Origin: Bin87 sp964502995
GTDB lineage: Bacteria; Chloroflexota; Dehalococcoidia; Lucifugimonadales; UBA3495
Reading direction: 5' to 3'
Assembly: GCA_964502995.1 (NCBI GenBank)
Contig: CAZCZB010000018.1
Span: 1 to 49,427, forward strand
Length of the DNA stretch: 49,427 bases
The notes beneath the pieces were generated by a model that was not told the origin of the DNA, did not search any database, and saw only the letters and a list, made by a program, of their open reading frames with translations. Positions 1 to 6,861 of this stretch are shown one piece after another. Numbering within the stretch: position 1 is the stretch's first letter; every line of letters starts with the position of its first letter. Position numbers and translations under genes: made by a program.

Positions 1-20
1 GCTGAACAGCCCAGAAACCA

Positions 21-54
21 GCCCCCGCCGGCTCCACAGTCGGCGGGGGCTTTT
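21..54 (+). terminator. Intrinsic terminator of an upstream gene
   Basis: A perfect ten-base stem (21-30 with 41-50, GCCCCCGCCG against its complement) closes a ten-base loop and is followed by TTTT. It would end transcription entering from the left edge. The gene it serves lies outside the window. The next 275 bases (55-329) hold no gene I can support. Confidence 0.8.
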
Positions 55-371
55 CTGTGTGTCGGGCAGGCATTGGTGTTTTAGGAGCATGAAGGTCAAC
101 CGCCTGAACTCCTCCCGGTCATCGAAGGCCGCGGCGCGGTCGCAGTTCTCGACTGGGACTGACGTGCAATGCAGAGGCGGTTGCAGTCGGCGTCGCCTCG
201 ACCACAGAGCATGAGGCGTACAGCGGGTCGACTCCGGTAGCAACTGTCTTCGCTGTCAAGCGAACAGGGGCGAGAATGTCGAGTTCACGTCGCACCAGGG
301 TGTTCCTGTTCTACGATTCTGTCATCAGCTAACTGGTCAGCAAAAATGTCCATCTTACAAAGGACGTTACG

Positions 372-1772
372 TTGAATCAAAAAGAACAAGCCAGACTCTC
401 CGTGCTCAACTCCGTTTTGGAATACCAGGGCCCCATCGCCGATGCCGCCGAGCTGCTGGGCGTGACCCAGCGCCACGCGCGCCGGATGCTGGCCGCCTAC
501 CGCGAGCGCGGTGCCGCAGCACTGGCCCACGGCAACCGGGGCCGCCGTCCTCACAACGCTACTTCACCAGGCGAGGCCGCCGCAGTGGTACAACTGGCGA
601 CGGAGCGCTACGAGGGCGCCAACCACACCCACCTCACCGAGTTGCTCAGTGAGCGAGAAGACATCAACCTGAGCCGGCCCACGGTGCGCCGCATTCTCAC
701 CAGGGCGGGCATCGGCAGTCCCCGCAGTCGGCGCTCGCCGCCGCGCCGGTTCCGCCGCCAACGGATGCCGCAGGCAGGGATGCTGATGCAGCTGGATGGC
801 AGCCATCATGCCTGGTTGGAGGATCGAGGTCCCAAGTTCGCCCTTCTGCTGGCGGCGGACGATGCCACCAGCGCCGTGGTCAACGCGGTGTTTTGCACCG
901 GCGAGACCACCGCCGGCTACTTCACCCTGCTGGAGGGCCTGATCGAGGACTGGGGCATCCCCCTGGCGCTGTACAGCGACCGACACGCGGTGTTCAAGCA
1001 CAACGCCCGCCAGCCGGAGACCGCGGCGGAAGCCACCCAGTTCACCCGGTCCCTGCAGGAACTGGGAACCCGGCAGATCTTCGCCCGGACGCCGCAGGCC
1101 AAGGGCCGCGTGGAACGCGCGGCGGGGACTTTCCAGGACCGGCTGGTAACCGAACTGCGCCTGGCTGACGCCAGGACCATGGATCAGGCCACGGCGGTGC
1201 TGCAGGACTTCCTGCCCCGCTACAACGCCCGCTTCGCCGTACAACCCGAGCATCCGGAACCGGCCTACCGTTTGGCGGGTTCCGATCTGTGCCTGCCGGA
1301 GGTCCTGTGCTTCAAGGACGCTCGCAAGGTGGGCCGGGACAACACGGTGAAGTACCAATGGCGGGTGCTGCAACTCCTGCCCGATCAGGAACGCGCCAGC
1401 TACGCCGGACTGCGGGTGGAAATGCTGGAACGTCCCGACGGTGAACTCATCGTCAGGTACGAGGGCCGTCGGGTAGCTACCCAGGAACCGCCACCGCGCA
1501 TGGGCGCCCTGTGGGCGGGTGTAACCGCCTGGTCCCCTGGCCGTGAGCTCAAACGCGTGCTCAGCAGCGTGGGGGATCACCACATCAGCAGGTACCAGCA
1601 GCGCCGTCTGGCCACCCTGGAACCGGTGCGTCCGGCCGCGCCCGCTCTCAAGCCTGTCGATGGCAAGGACACTGCCAGTAAGGACACCGCCAGCAAGGCA
1701 CGAACCCGTTGGAGCGCACGCCCACGCCAACCCAACTGGCCCGGTGGAAGGCGATTCAGCGGGCCCGACTGA
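372..1772 (+). CDS. ISNCY family transposase
   Basis: A DDE transposase of 466 residues. An N-terminal helix-turn-helix region (about residues 5-60, with VTQRHARRMLAAYRERG) is followed by an RNase H-like integrase core. The candidate catalytic residues are D142 (MQLDGSHHAW), D203 (YSDRHAVF) and E248 (KGRVERA). The TTG start at 372 has AAGGA (359-363) at good distance upstream. The C-terminus contains a short tandem duplication (KDTASKDTASK) and then runs out of the family pattern in an arginine- and proline-rich tail. The expected C-terminal HTH is instead found in another frame (next entry), so this copy probably carries a frameshift near 1700-1770. Family assignment is secure; activity is doubtful. 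Confidence 0.9.
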   Translation: MNQKEQARLSVLNSVLEYQGPIADAAELLGVTQRHARRMLAAYRERGAAALAHGNRGRRPHNATSPGEAAAVVQLATERYEGANHTHLTELLSEREDINLSRPTVRRILTRAGIGSPRSRRSPPRRFRRQRMPQAGMLMQLDGSHHAWLEDRGPKFALLLAADDATSAVVNAVFCTGETTAGYFTLLEGLIEDWGIPLALYSDRHAVFKHNARQPETAAEATQFTRSLQELGTRQIFARTPQAKGRVERAAGTFQDRLVTELRLADARTMDQATAVLQDFLPRYNARFAVQPEHPEPAYRLAGSDLCLPEVLCFKDARKVGRDNTVKYQWRVLQLLPDQERASYAGLRVEMLERPDGELIVRYEGRRVATQEPPPRMGALWAGVTAWSPGRELKRVLSSVGDHHISRYQQRRLATLEPVRPAAPALKPVDGKDTASKDTASKARTRWSARPRQPNWPGGRRFSGPD

Positions 1773-1930
1773 AGGGCCTGTCCTTGCAGGCTATCTCCAG
1801 GGAACTCGGGATCGCACGGAACACCGTGCGCAAGTACGCCTACGCCGAGAAACCGCCCCCCAAGAAGCTCAGCGCCAAAGAACAGGGCAAGCCGCGATAC
1901 CTACGCAAAACTCCAACCGTCACAAGCTAG
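1709..1930 (+). pseudogene. Out-of-frame C-terminal HTH of the ISNCY transposase
   Basis: A 73-codon frame overlaps the transposase by 64 bases in the -1 frame. It encodes a clear helix-turn-helix: RARLKGLSLQAISRELGI, then ARNTVRKYAYAEK. From memory, HTH tails of this type occur at the C-terminus of ISNCY transposases or as N-termini of other transposases. The simplest reading is that a frameshift separated the tail from the main protein. A programmed -1 shift is possible, but I see no heptamer slippery site in the overlap. The apparent TTG start at 1709 has no ribosome-binding site. Confidence 0.55.
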
Positions 1931-2185
1931 CCATGCGGACAAATTCGCTTTCCATTTAATGGGACGGAATCGCTGGACAACAACAAATTCACAGGTGGGT
2001 TGGTGAACTGAATTGCGAAGGGCGAGAGTATCGGTACAATGGCATTGGGCAGGGCGTGCATGGCTGGACCTTCAGTGACGTTTGGGGCAGGCCAGCTTAC
2101 TTCGCCCTATTGCTTTTCTAAAAATGCGTAAAGTCTAGCTTACAGCGCCACCTCCCACCGAAAGGTTCGCAATATGGTACGCTTA

Positions 2186-2214
2186 GGCCCGCCTGTGGAG
2201 GGTCGAACCATGCG
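2186..2214. repeat. Left arm of 29-base inverted repeat around the CDF gene
   Basis: This arm matches the reverse complement of 3304-3332 at 27 of 29 positions (GGCCCGCCTGTGGAGGGT followed by YGAACCRTGCG). The pair brackets about 1.1 kb containing one complete gene, the cation efflux protein. Confidence 0.7.
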
Positions 2215-2305
2215 CTTTGCAGCGCGCGGGCACGCCGGAGCGAATGAGATTCGCCCCGCCCCAAATACGCGGCGATTTCTCCCTCGGCCGCTGTACGCAG
2301 CCGTC

Positions 2306-2328
2306 GGGACGAGGCATGCCCCGCCCCT
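2306..2328. repeat. Degenerate palindromic repeat, B type
   Basis: An imperfect copy of the GGGGCG-AGGCATGCCT-CGCCCC palindrome, with a mismatch in each arm. It lies just downstream of the cation efflux gene stop. A half-copy of the A type lies at about 2241-2262. Confidence 0.5.
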
Positions 2329-2342
2329 GCCCGTCGCATTCC

Positions 2343-3083
2343 CTATGCCCGGCAGCAGACCGACCGGCAGGTTCGCAGACCGTAGAAGCAGGATACGCAG
2401 AAGCAGACCAGGGCGGTGACCACGGCGCTGCGGTCGCGTTCGTGCTCGTCGTCGTCCTCGTGCTCCTCGTCGTGTTCGTGCTCGTGTTCGTGGCCCTCGA
2501 AATTCTCCAGGCCCTCCTTGATGAAGAAGGGGATCAGGAGCAGGCCGGCCACCGGGTCGGCCCACCACCAGGCGAGCAGCGCGTTGAATCCCAGGCCAAT
2601 CAGCACCGCCACGTCCTGAAGGTCGCAGAACAGGCTCTCGATGGCCTCGGCGCGCAGGGCGCGGGACTGCATGCGGGTGGCAACGCGCATCTTGGCGATG
2701 TACAGGACGGTCATCACCACCGCGCTGGCGATCACCAGGATCACCCCCGCCAGGCTCGGCTCCGGTTGGGGCAGCCATCCCACCAGGCTGGCGATTGAAT
2801 GCAGCGCGACATATACGGCCAGCAGGAAGAAGGTGAAGCCGATCAGCCGCCGCGACCGCTGCTCCGCCGCCTCTGCATCCTCACCGCCGCCCTCAATCCT
2901 CAGCCGCCACACCAGGACGCCGCCGGCGAAAAGCTCTACGACGCTGTCCAGCCCATAGGCGAACAGGGCCACGCTGCCAGCCTGCACGCCGGCCCAGAAC
3001 GCGACGCCAGCCTCCACCAGGTTCCACACGAGTCCAATGGATACCAGCGCCAGCGCAGTTTTGCGAAGGGAGTCGGCCTGCAT
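2343..3083 (-). CDS. Cation diffusion facilitator-like metal efflux protein with His/Cys-rich tail
   Basis: A 246-residue integral membrane protein of the CDF type, expected to export a divalent cation (Zn, Co, Fe or Mn) by proton antiport. There are five to six hydrophobic segments. The second carries the family signature FAYGLDSVVE, with the metal-site aspartate; a later one carries LFCDLQDVAVLIGL. After the last helix comes a run rich in His, Asp and Glu (GHEHEHEHDEEHEDDDEHER), and then about 28 residues with six cysteines. His-rich stretches in CDF proteins usually buffer metal; the Cys tail is unusual. The start at 3083 is chosen for AAAGGA upstream and because family homology begins there; the open frame upstream is not coding-like. 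The gene stands alone between inverted repeats (2186-2214, 3304-3332), which hints that it moved in as a unit. Confidence 0.8.
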   Translation of the reverse strand: MQADSLRKTALALVSIGLVWNLVEAGVAFWAGVQAGSVALFAYGLDSVVELFAGGVLVWRLRIEGGGEDAEAAEQRSRRLIGFTFFLLAVYVALHSIASLVGWLPQPEPSLAGVILVIASAVVMTVLYIAKMRVATRMQSRALRAEAIESLFCDLQDVAVLIGLGFNALLAWWWADPVAGLLLIPFFIKEGLENFEGHEHEHEHDEEHEDDDEHERDRSAVVTALVCFCVSCFYGLRTCRSVCCRA

Positions 3084-3277
3084 GGGGTGTCCGTCCTTTG
3101 TGCGATTGATCGGCTCTGCGTGCGATTGGCCGGCGTCCCAACGGACGCCGGAAGAGATTCGGCGTGCCCTGCTGAATCGTGTGCGACACAGTATATCAAT
3201 TGCGCACGGCTGCAATGCGACGCCACGTCGGTTTGCGCCGGACTTTTTCGCAGTAACATGGGATCAGCTTCTCCGTT

Positions 3278-3300
3278 CATCCTCACCCTGTCGAAGGATG
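3278..3300. repeat. Short dispersed repeat (CTGTCGAAGGAT type)
   Basis: CATCCT...CTGTCGAAGGATG, with the outer six bases inverted. It is the same family as 30303-30325, and close to the CATGGTGAGCCTGTCGAACCATG form at 14372-14394 and 36354-36375. Confidence 0.55.
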
Positions 3301-3303
3301 CAA

Positions 3304-3332
3304 CGCACGGTTCAACCCTCCACAGGCGGGCC
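3304..3332. repeat. Right arm of 29-base inverted repeat around the CDF gene
   Basis: Reverse-complement partner of 2186-2214, 27 of 29 positions. It lies between the start of the efflux gene and the aldolase gene. Confidence 0.7.
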
Positions 3333-3458
3333 TGCGGCAGGATCGCCATGAGCGGAGCCGGCAACGACTTGGGCAAGGTCCCGGTGGGCGTGGCCTCAGT
3401 GTTGACGGTTGCGATTGCGGGGCATAGGATTCGGCAATCCGGCTACAGGAGACACAAG

Positions 3459-4235
3459 ATGCGCGAAAACACGATGAAGACGAAATTGGCGGCGGGCCAA
3501 CCGGTGTTCGGATCGATGATCACCTTCCCGTCGGCGGCGGTGGTGGAGATGCTGGGGTTCCTGGGCTACGACTGGGTGCTCATCGACAACGAGCACGGCA
3601 GCATCACCGTTGACCTGGCGGAGGACATGATCCGCGCCGTCGAGTATTCCGGAACCGCGCCCATCGTGCGGCCCGTGGGGAACCGGCCCGAGATCATCGC
3701 TCCGTTCCTGGACCGGGGCGCGTGGGGCGTGCAGGTGCCGCACGTGAACACGGCGGATGAGGCAAGGGCGGCGGTGAAGGCGGTGAAGTATTTCCCCGAC
3801 GGCGATCGCGGCCTGTTCAGCGGCGGCCGCCCGGCCGAGTATGGATTCAATCAGGCCACGCCCGACTACGTGGCCGACGCCAACCGCAACACCCTGGTGT
3901 GCCTGATGCTTGAGGAAGTTGAGGCCATCGAGAACATCCCCGAACTGGTCAAGGTTCCCGGCGTGGACGTGTATTTCATCGGCGCCGGCGACCTGTCGCA
4001 GAGCATGGGCTACCCGGGCCAGCAGACGCACCCGGAGGTTCAGGCGCTGGTGGAAAAGGGCGTGCAGCAGATCGCGGCGGCGGGCATCACGGCAGGCTGC
4101 AGTTGTCCCGACAACCTGGTGCCGCACTACCTGGAACTGGGCGTCCGCTACTTCCACAACACGGTGGGCCGTCTCATCCAGGGCGCCAGCAACGATTACC
4201 TGAAGACCATGAGGGCCGCCGCCGACGCACTATAA
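3459..4235 (+). CDS. HpcH/HpaI-family aldolase
   Basis: A 258-residue class II (metal-dependent) pyruvate aldolase of the HpcH/HpaI type. It would cleave or form a 4-hydroxy-2-oxo acid such as 4-hydroxy-2-oxoheptanedioate or 2-keto-3-deoxy-rhamnonate; the substrate cannot be read from the sequence. Visible family marks are the base-bearing VLIDNEHGSI near residue 40, the arginine in IVRPVGNRP, QVPHVNT, the metal ligand glutamate in CLMLEEVEAIEN and the aspartate in FIGAGDLSQSMG. The length is normal for the family. ATG 3459 follows AGGAG (3447-3451) by seven bases. No pathway partner lies next to it, and the genes on the right are unrelated unknowns, so it probably forms its own transcript. 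Confidence 0.88.
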   Translation: MRENTMKTKLAAGQPVFGSMITFPSAAVVEMLGFLGYDWVLIDNEHGSITVDLAEDMIRAVEYSGTAPIVRPVGNRPEIIAPFLDRGAWGVQVPHVNTADEARAAVKAVKYFPDGDRGLFSGGRPAEYGFNQATPDYVADANRNTLVCLMLEEVEAIENIPELVKVPGVDVYFIGAGDLSQSMGYPGQQTHPEVQALVEKGVQQIAAAGITAGCSCPDNLVPHYLELGVRYFHNTVGRLIQGASNDYLKTMRAAADAL

Positions 4236-4305
4236 TGGTCTAACCGCTCACTGCAAAAGGCGGAGGTTGGCCGGACGACCAAAATACGGAGGAGCAGCGA
4301 TTGGG

Positions 4306-4710
4306 ATGTATGACGAATTGATTTGCGAAATGCCGCTGCCTGATGGATTTAAGCCGACCGACAAATTTCAGACCAAATCCTTGGACAATGTGTTGGACCA
4401 GTACACCATCACAGCGGAAGGGGAATTATGGTGCGAACCGTATCCATGGGTAGAGACTGAAAGCGCAAACCGCAAGCCGGAGCGGGTCCTTTATCACGGT
4501 TGGATCAGCTTCCACACTGGCTCCATTACACCCTACGACCGTGAGAAACCCAATGCCCGTTTGCAGGCTTGGCTGGAATACGACGCCAAATTCACGGACG
4601 GCAAGTGCGTGGAGATCAATGTAAATCCGCACTCTGACACAACCAACGAGCCGATTGCCGACGTGGTGGCCAGGATTGCGGAAATTGAGCGGCTTCGCGT
4701 CAAGCCATAG
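4306..4710 (+). CDS. Hypothetical protein
   Basis: A 134-residue soluble protein beginning MYDELICEMPLPDG. I do not recognise a named family. It has no signal peptide or membrane segment. It is rich in aromatic residues (LWCEPYPWVE, LYHGWISFHTG) and looks like a small beta-rich domain. ATG 4306 is preferred over a TTG at 4267 because GGAGGAG (4289-4295) precedes it. A perfect TATAAT sits at 4231-4236, overlapping the stop of the aldolase gene, and could be its -10 box, though no good -35 is visible. The gene is visibly lower in GC than its neighbours, which suggests acquisition. Confidence 0.65.
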   Translation: MYDELICEMPLPDGFKPTDKFQTKSLDNVLDQYTITAEGELWCEPYPWVETESANRKPERVLYHGWISFHTGSITPYDREKPNARLQAWLEYDAKFTDGKCVEINVNPHSDTTNEPIADVVARIAEIERLRVKP

Positions 4711-4783
4711 TTCCACTGATTGGAAAATTGAGCAGTACGATGCGACAACCCTGCGACCCTGAAACACATTGGAGATGCGACTC

Positions 4784-5365
4784 ATGACCAGCCCAGTTGA
4801 TCCCGTACAGATACGACTTACCGGCGAGAACTCGTTCATCCGCCTTTCGCAGGCGGAAGGCGGGCAGCAAACCACCCGAACCAGTCACTGGCGCGTGCTG
4901 TGGACGCCGGCCGGCGCCGGACACGTGCTTTTCCTGAAGAGCGATGAGGTGGACGGCGGCAGGGCGCGGGTGTACTCCGACAACATCGCCATGACCCGCT
5001 ACGTGCAGGAAGAGATCGAAAGTATGCTGTTCCCCGAGTTCGGCGACACATCCCTGCCGGTGATCCGCGCCGAGTTCAGCAGGTCGGGCGACATTTCCAG
5101 CGCCTACAACGAGATCGTCACCACGTCAACGGAAACCGTGGTGCTGAGCTGGCACGACTTCGTGACGCCCTACATGCTGAACAACCCGGCCGGAGAGGCA
5201 TCGGGACGCACCCACGGCGTGTACAGTTGCTTCTTCCCGGCGCGTCAGGCCCAGATCACCGTGGGCGACCGGGCGCTGTCGGGCGGAGTGTCGCTGGAAA
5301 TGCGCGGGCCGGCGCAGAGCAGTTCGGCCTGCATCGCGTGGTCGGAGACGTGGGTGACACCGTAA
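4784..5365 (+). CDS. Hypothetical protein
   Basis: A 193-residue soluble protein with no recognised domain, no signal sequence and no membrane segment. It is coding-like in composition, with GC-rich third positions typical of the genome. The central part contains DEVDGGRARVYSDNIAMTRY and a C-terminal stretch with HDFVTPYMLNNP and HGVYSCFFPARQA. ATG 4784 (MTSPVDP) is chosen because GGAG (4771-4774) lies nine bases before it. It follows the previous gene by 73 bases on the same strand and could share its transcript. Confidence 0.6.
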   Translation: MTSPVDPVQIRLTGENSFIRLSQAEGGQQTTRTSHWRVLWTPAGAGHVLFLKSDEVDGGRARVYSDNIAMTRYVQEEIESMLFPEFGDTSLPVIRAEFSRSGDISSAYNEIVTTSTETVVLSWHDFVTPYMLNNPAGEASGRTHGVYSCFFPARQAQITVGDRALSGGVSLEMRGPAQSSSACIAWSETWVTP

Positions 5366-5949
5366 CGAGCGCCCCTCACCAAGCTCAGCACGAGCCGAGG
5401 AAGCCGTAGCAGGAGAGCGTCCCTCGACAGGCTCAGCGCGAGCCGAGGTGTCGGGAACACGAAGGCGCATACGTTGGTAGGGGCGAATGATTATTCGCCC
5501 CTACGCCTTTCGCAGCGTCTCGTCGGACCGGTCAGGTTTGTGCGCGAGCCATCCCGGATCTGATCTGCGGTGGCGCAGGAAGGGGCCGGAGGATGGGTTA
5601 GCCCGGGGGTCTCAATACGGAGCGCGATCGGGAGAGCGGCGCTGTCACCTGGCGACGGCGCTTTCCTGTTCCGCTGCCACCCTCCCGGCGTATTGGGAAC
5701 GCGATCGGGCCGCCTGCGCCCGGCGGTGTCTGACCAGTGGGTCGCGTCCGGCCCGTCAACGACCGGAGGCCAGGTGCGGAGATACCTGCGCCGGCCAGCA
5801 TGACGGTGAGCAAATGACGCCGGGGAAGGCAACTGCTTGCCCGCCGCATCGCGTCGCCGCAATCCGCACTGCCTTACCGGAAGTGTTACAATGTTAGGCA
5901 GACTTTTTTGCCGCCTGACGTTTCGGCGTCCATCAAGAAGGAGCTATTC
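5366..5949. other. 584-base intergenic region with repeats, upstream of aprB
   Basis: No gene is supported on either strand. It contains two tandem copies of a CTC...CTCAGC.CGAGCCGAGG repeat (5374-5400 and 5422-5448) and one palindrome (5477-5504). The 445 bases between the palindrome and aprB are GC-rich. They contain a repeated CGCGATCGGG (about 5623 and 5700) and several small hairpins, but no riboswitch or known RNA that I can recognise. A TACAAT at 5887-5892 could be the aprB -10 box; I see no matching -35. Confidence 0.5.
5477..5504. repeat. Palindromic repeat, A type
   Basis: A palindrome with outer arms GTAGGGGCG and CGCCCCTAC and an AATGATTATT centre. It is one of about 18 copies in the window, in three centre types: A (AATNATNATT-like), B (AGGCATGCCT) and C (GGTTTGAAACC). 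Confidence 0.85.
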
Positions 5950-6387
5950 GTGCCTACCTATGTCGATCCCTCCGCCTGCAACGCCTGCGCTGGTGTCCAC
6001 GGCGGGCCCCAGTGCGTCTATATCTGTCCCAACGACCTGATGGTCCTGGACGATGTCGTGAACAAGGGCAGCAACCAGGAACCCGAAATGTGTTCCGAGT
6101 GTTACGCCTGCGTCAAGCTCTGCCCCGAAAATGCTGTTCACGTCCGCGGTTACGCGGACTTTGTTCCTTTGGGGGCGGAAGTGCAACCCCACTACGAGGG
6201 CCAGGACATCGTCTGGAACGTCACCTTCCGCGACGGGCGCACCGAGCATTTCCGCTTTGCCTCCCGCTCGACACCCTGGGGCAGTATCGATCCCTATGCC
6301 GGCATCAACCCGGCGGACCGCGACGCCCTGCGCGCCATAGACCTCTTCGGTGAACCCGAATACCTCAAGCTCCCCGATTCCGCCTAG
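5950..6387 (+). CDS. aprB: Adenylylsulfate reductase beta subunit
   Basis: The iron-sulfur subunit (145 residues) of the cytoplasmic APS reductase that interconverts adenylylsulfate and sulfite plus AMP. Two [4Fe-4S] motifs are visible. The first is the AprB-type CNACAGVHGGPQCVYICPND near residues 8-27. The second is CSECYACVKLCPENA near residues 49-63. The C-terminal half (WNVTFRDGRTEHFRFASRST) matches the arm that wraps the alpha subunit. GTG 5950 is taken as start because AAGGAG (5938-5943) is six bases upstream and the family begins MPTYVDP. aprA follows after one intervening small gene. No sat, qmo or dsr gene is in the window, so the direction (sulfite oxidation or APS reduction) is not decided here. 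Confidence 0.92.
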   Translation: MPTYVDPSACNACAGVHGGPQCVYICPNDLMVLDDVVNKGSNQEPEMCSECYACVKLCPENAVHVRGYADFVPLGAEVQPHYEGQDIVWNVTFRDGRTEHFRFASRSTPWGSIDPYAGINPADRDALRAIDLFGEPEYLKLPDSA

Positions 6388-6391
6388 CCAG

Positions 6392-6784
6392 ATGACCACC
6401 GCAGCCGACACCATCGCCTACCACCGGGAGCGCAGTTGGCACTTCCTGGCGCTGGTGGATGACGAACTGGCCCGGGGCGAGTTGGAAGAGGCCAGCAACA
6501 AGCTATGGGGCGCCGCCGCTCACGCCATCAAAGCCGTCGCCGAAAGCCATGGCTGGGAACACCATGCTCACGCTTTGCTTGAAACGGCCGTCCTGCGATT
6601 GGTCAGAGAAGAAGGCGCGCCACCCCATATCGAGGGACAGTACTACATCGCCTCCTACTACCATCAACGATTCTACGGCGGCCCGCCGGATGCGAGGAGC
6701 ATACGTTACGGCAAGACGGTAATCGCCGAGTTCGTTCAAACCCTGGAAACTCTACAGCCCTCTCCCCAGACCACTACCTGCTGA
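6392..6784 (+). CDS. Small HEPN-like (PaREP1-type) helical protein inside the apr operon
   Basis: A 130-residue, all-helical soluble protein starting four bases after the aprB stop and ending 77 bases before aprA. Its core (LEEASNKLWGAAAHAIKAVAESHGW) matches the pattern of the PaREP1/HEPN-like proteins and two other genes in this window (33915-34421 and 39532-39903). The shared marks are S.K..GA...AI.A...GW, a following H, and a later Y...H..FY segment. In the classical HEPN RNase motif an arginine precedes this histidine; here it reads GWEHHAHALLE, so the catalytic arginine is missing. Tight spacing to aprB says it is co-translated with it. Its job is unknown: RNA binding, complex assembly or a passenger gene are all open. 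Confidence 0.8.
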   Translation: MTTAADTIAYHRERSWHFLALVDDELARGELEEASNKLWGAAAHAIKAVAESHGWEHHAHALLETAVLRLVREEGAPPHIEGQYYIASYYHQRFYGGPPDARSIRYGKTVIAEFVQTLETLQPSPQTTTC

Positions 6785-6861
6785 CACACACGTTCCGTCT
6801 GCAACACAGCCGCGCTCCGCTTTCAGCCCTGGCCGGCCAACCACACAGGAGTACCTCCAAG

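Larger units (their letters stand above)
330..1958 (+). mobile_element. ISNCY-type insertion sequence with degenerate inverted ends
   Basis: The element is defined by a transposase gene (372-1772) and an overlapping HTH reading frame (1709-1930). I see an imperfect inverted repeat just outside them: 330-351 against 1937-1958, 16 of 22 positions matching, strongest over AGC...TGTCC (339-351) and GGACA...GCT (1937-1949). I found no clear target duplication outside these ends, so the exact borders are tentative. The mismatched ends and the split reading frame suggest an old, possibly inactive copy. Confidence 0.55.

Noticed and set aside
106..162. A coding-like end (ELLPVIEGRGAVAVLDWD and a stop) left of the insertion sequence.
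   Set aside because: An in-frame stop lies just upstream at 82-84, so at most about 25 codons remain; too short to support as a gene fragment.
5887..5892. TACAAT as a -10 box for aprB.
   Set aside because: The box fits, but no -35 element lies at 15-19 bases, so I left it as a remark.
5505..5949. Possible riboswitch or structured RNA upstream of aprB.
   Set aside because: I tried cobalamin, SAM, 6S, tmRNA and RNase P signatures by eye on both strands and none fitted.
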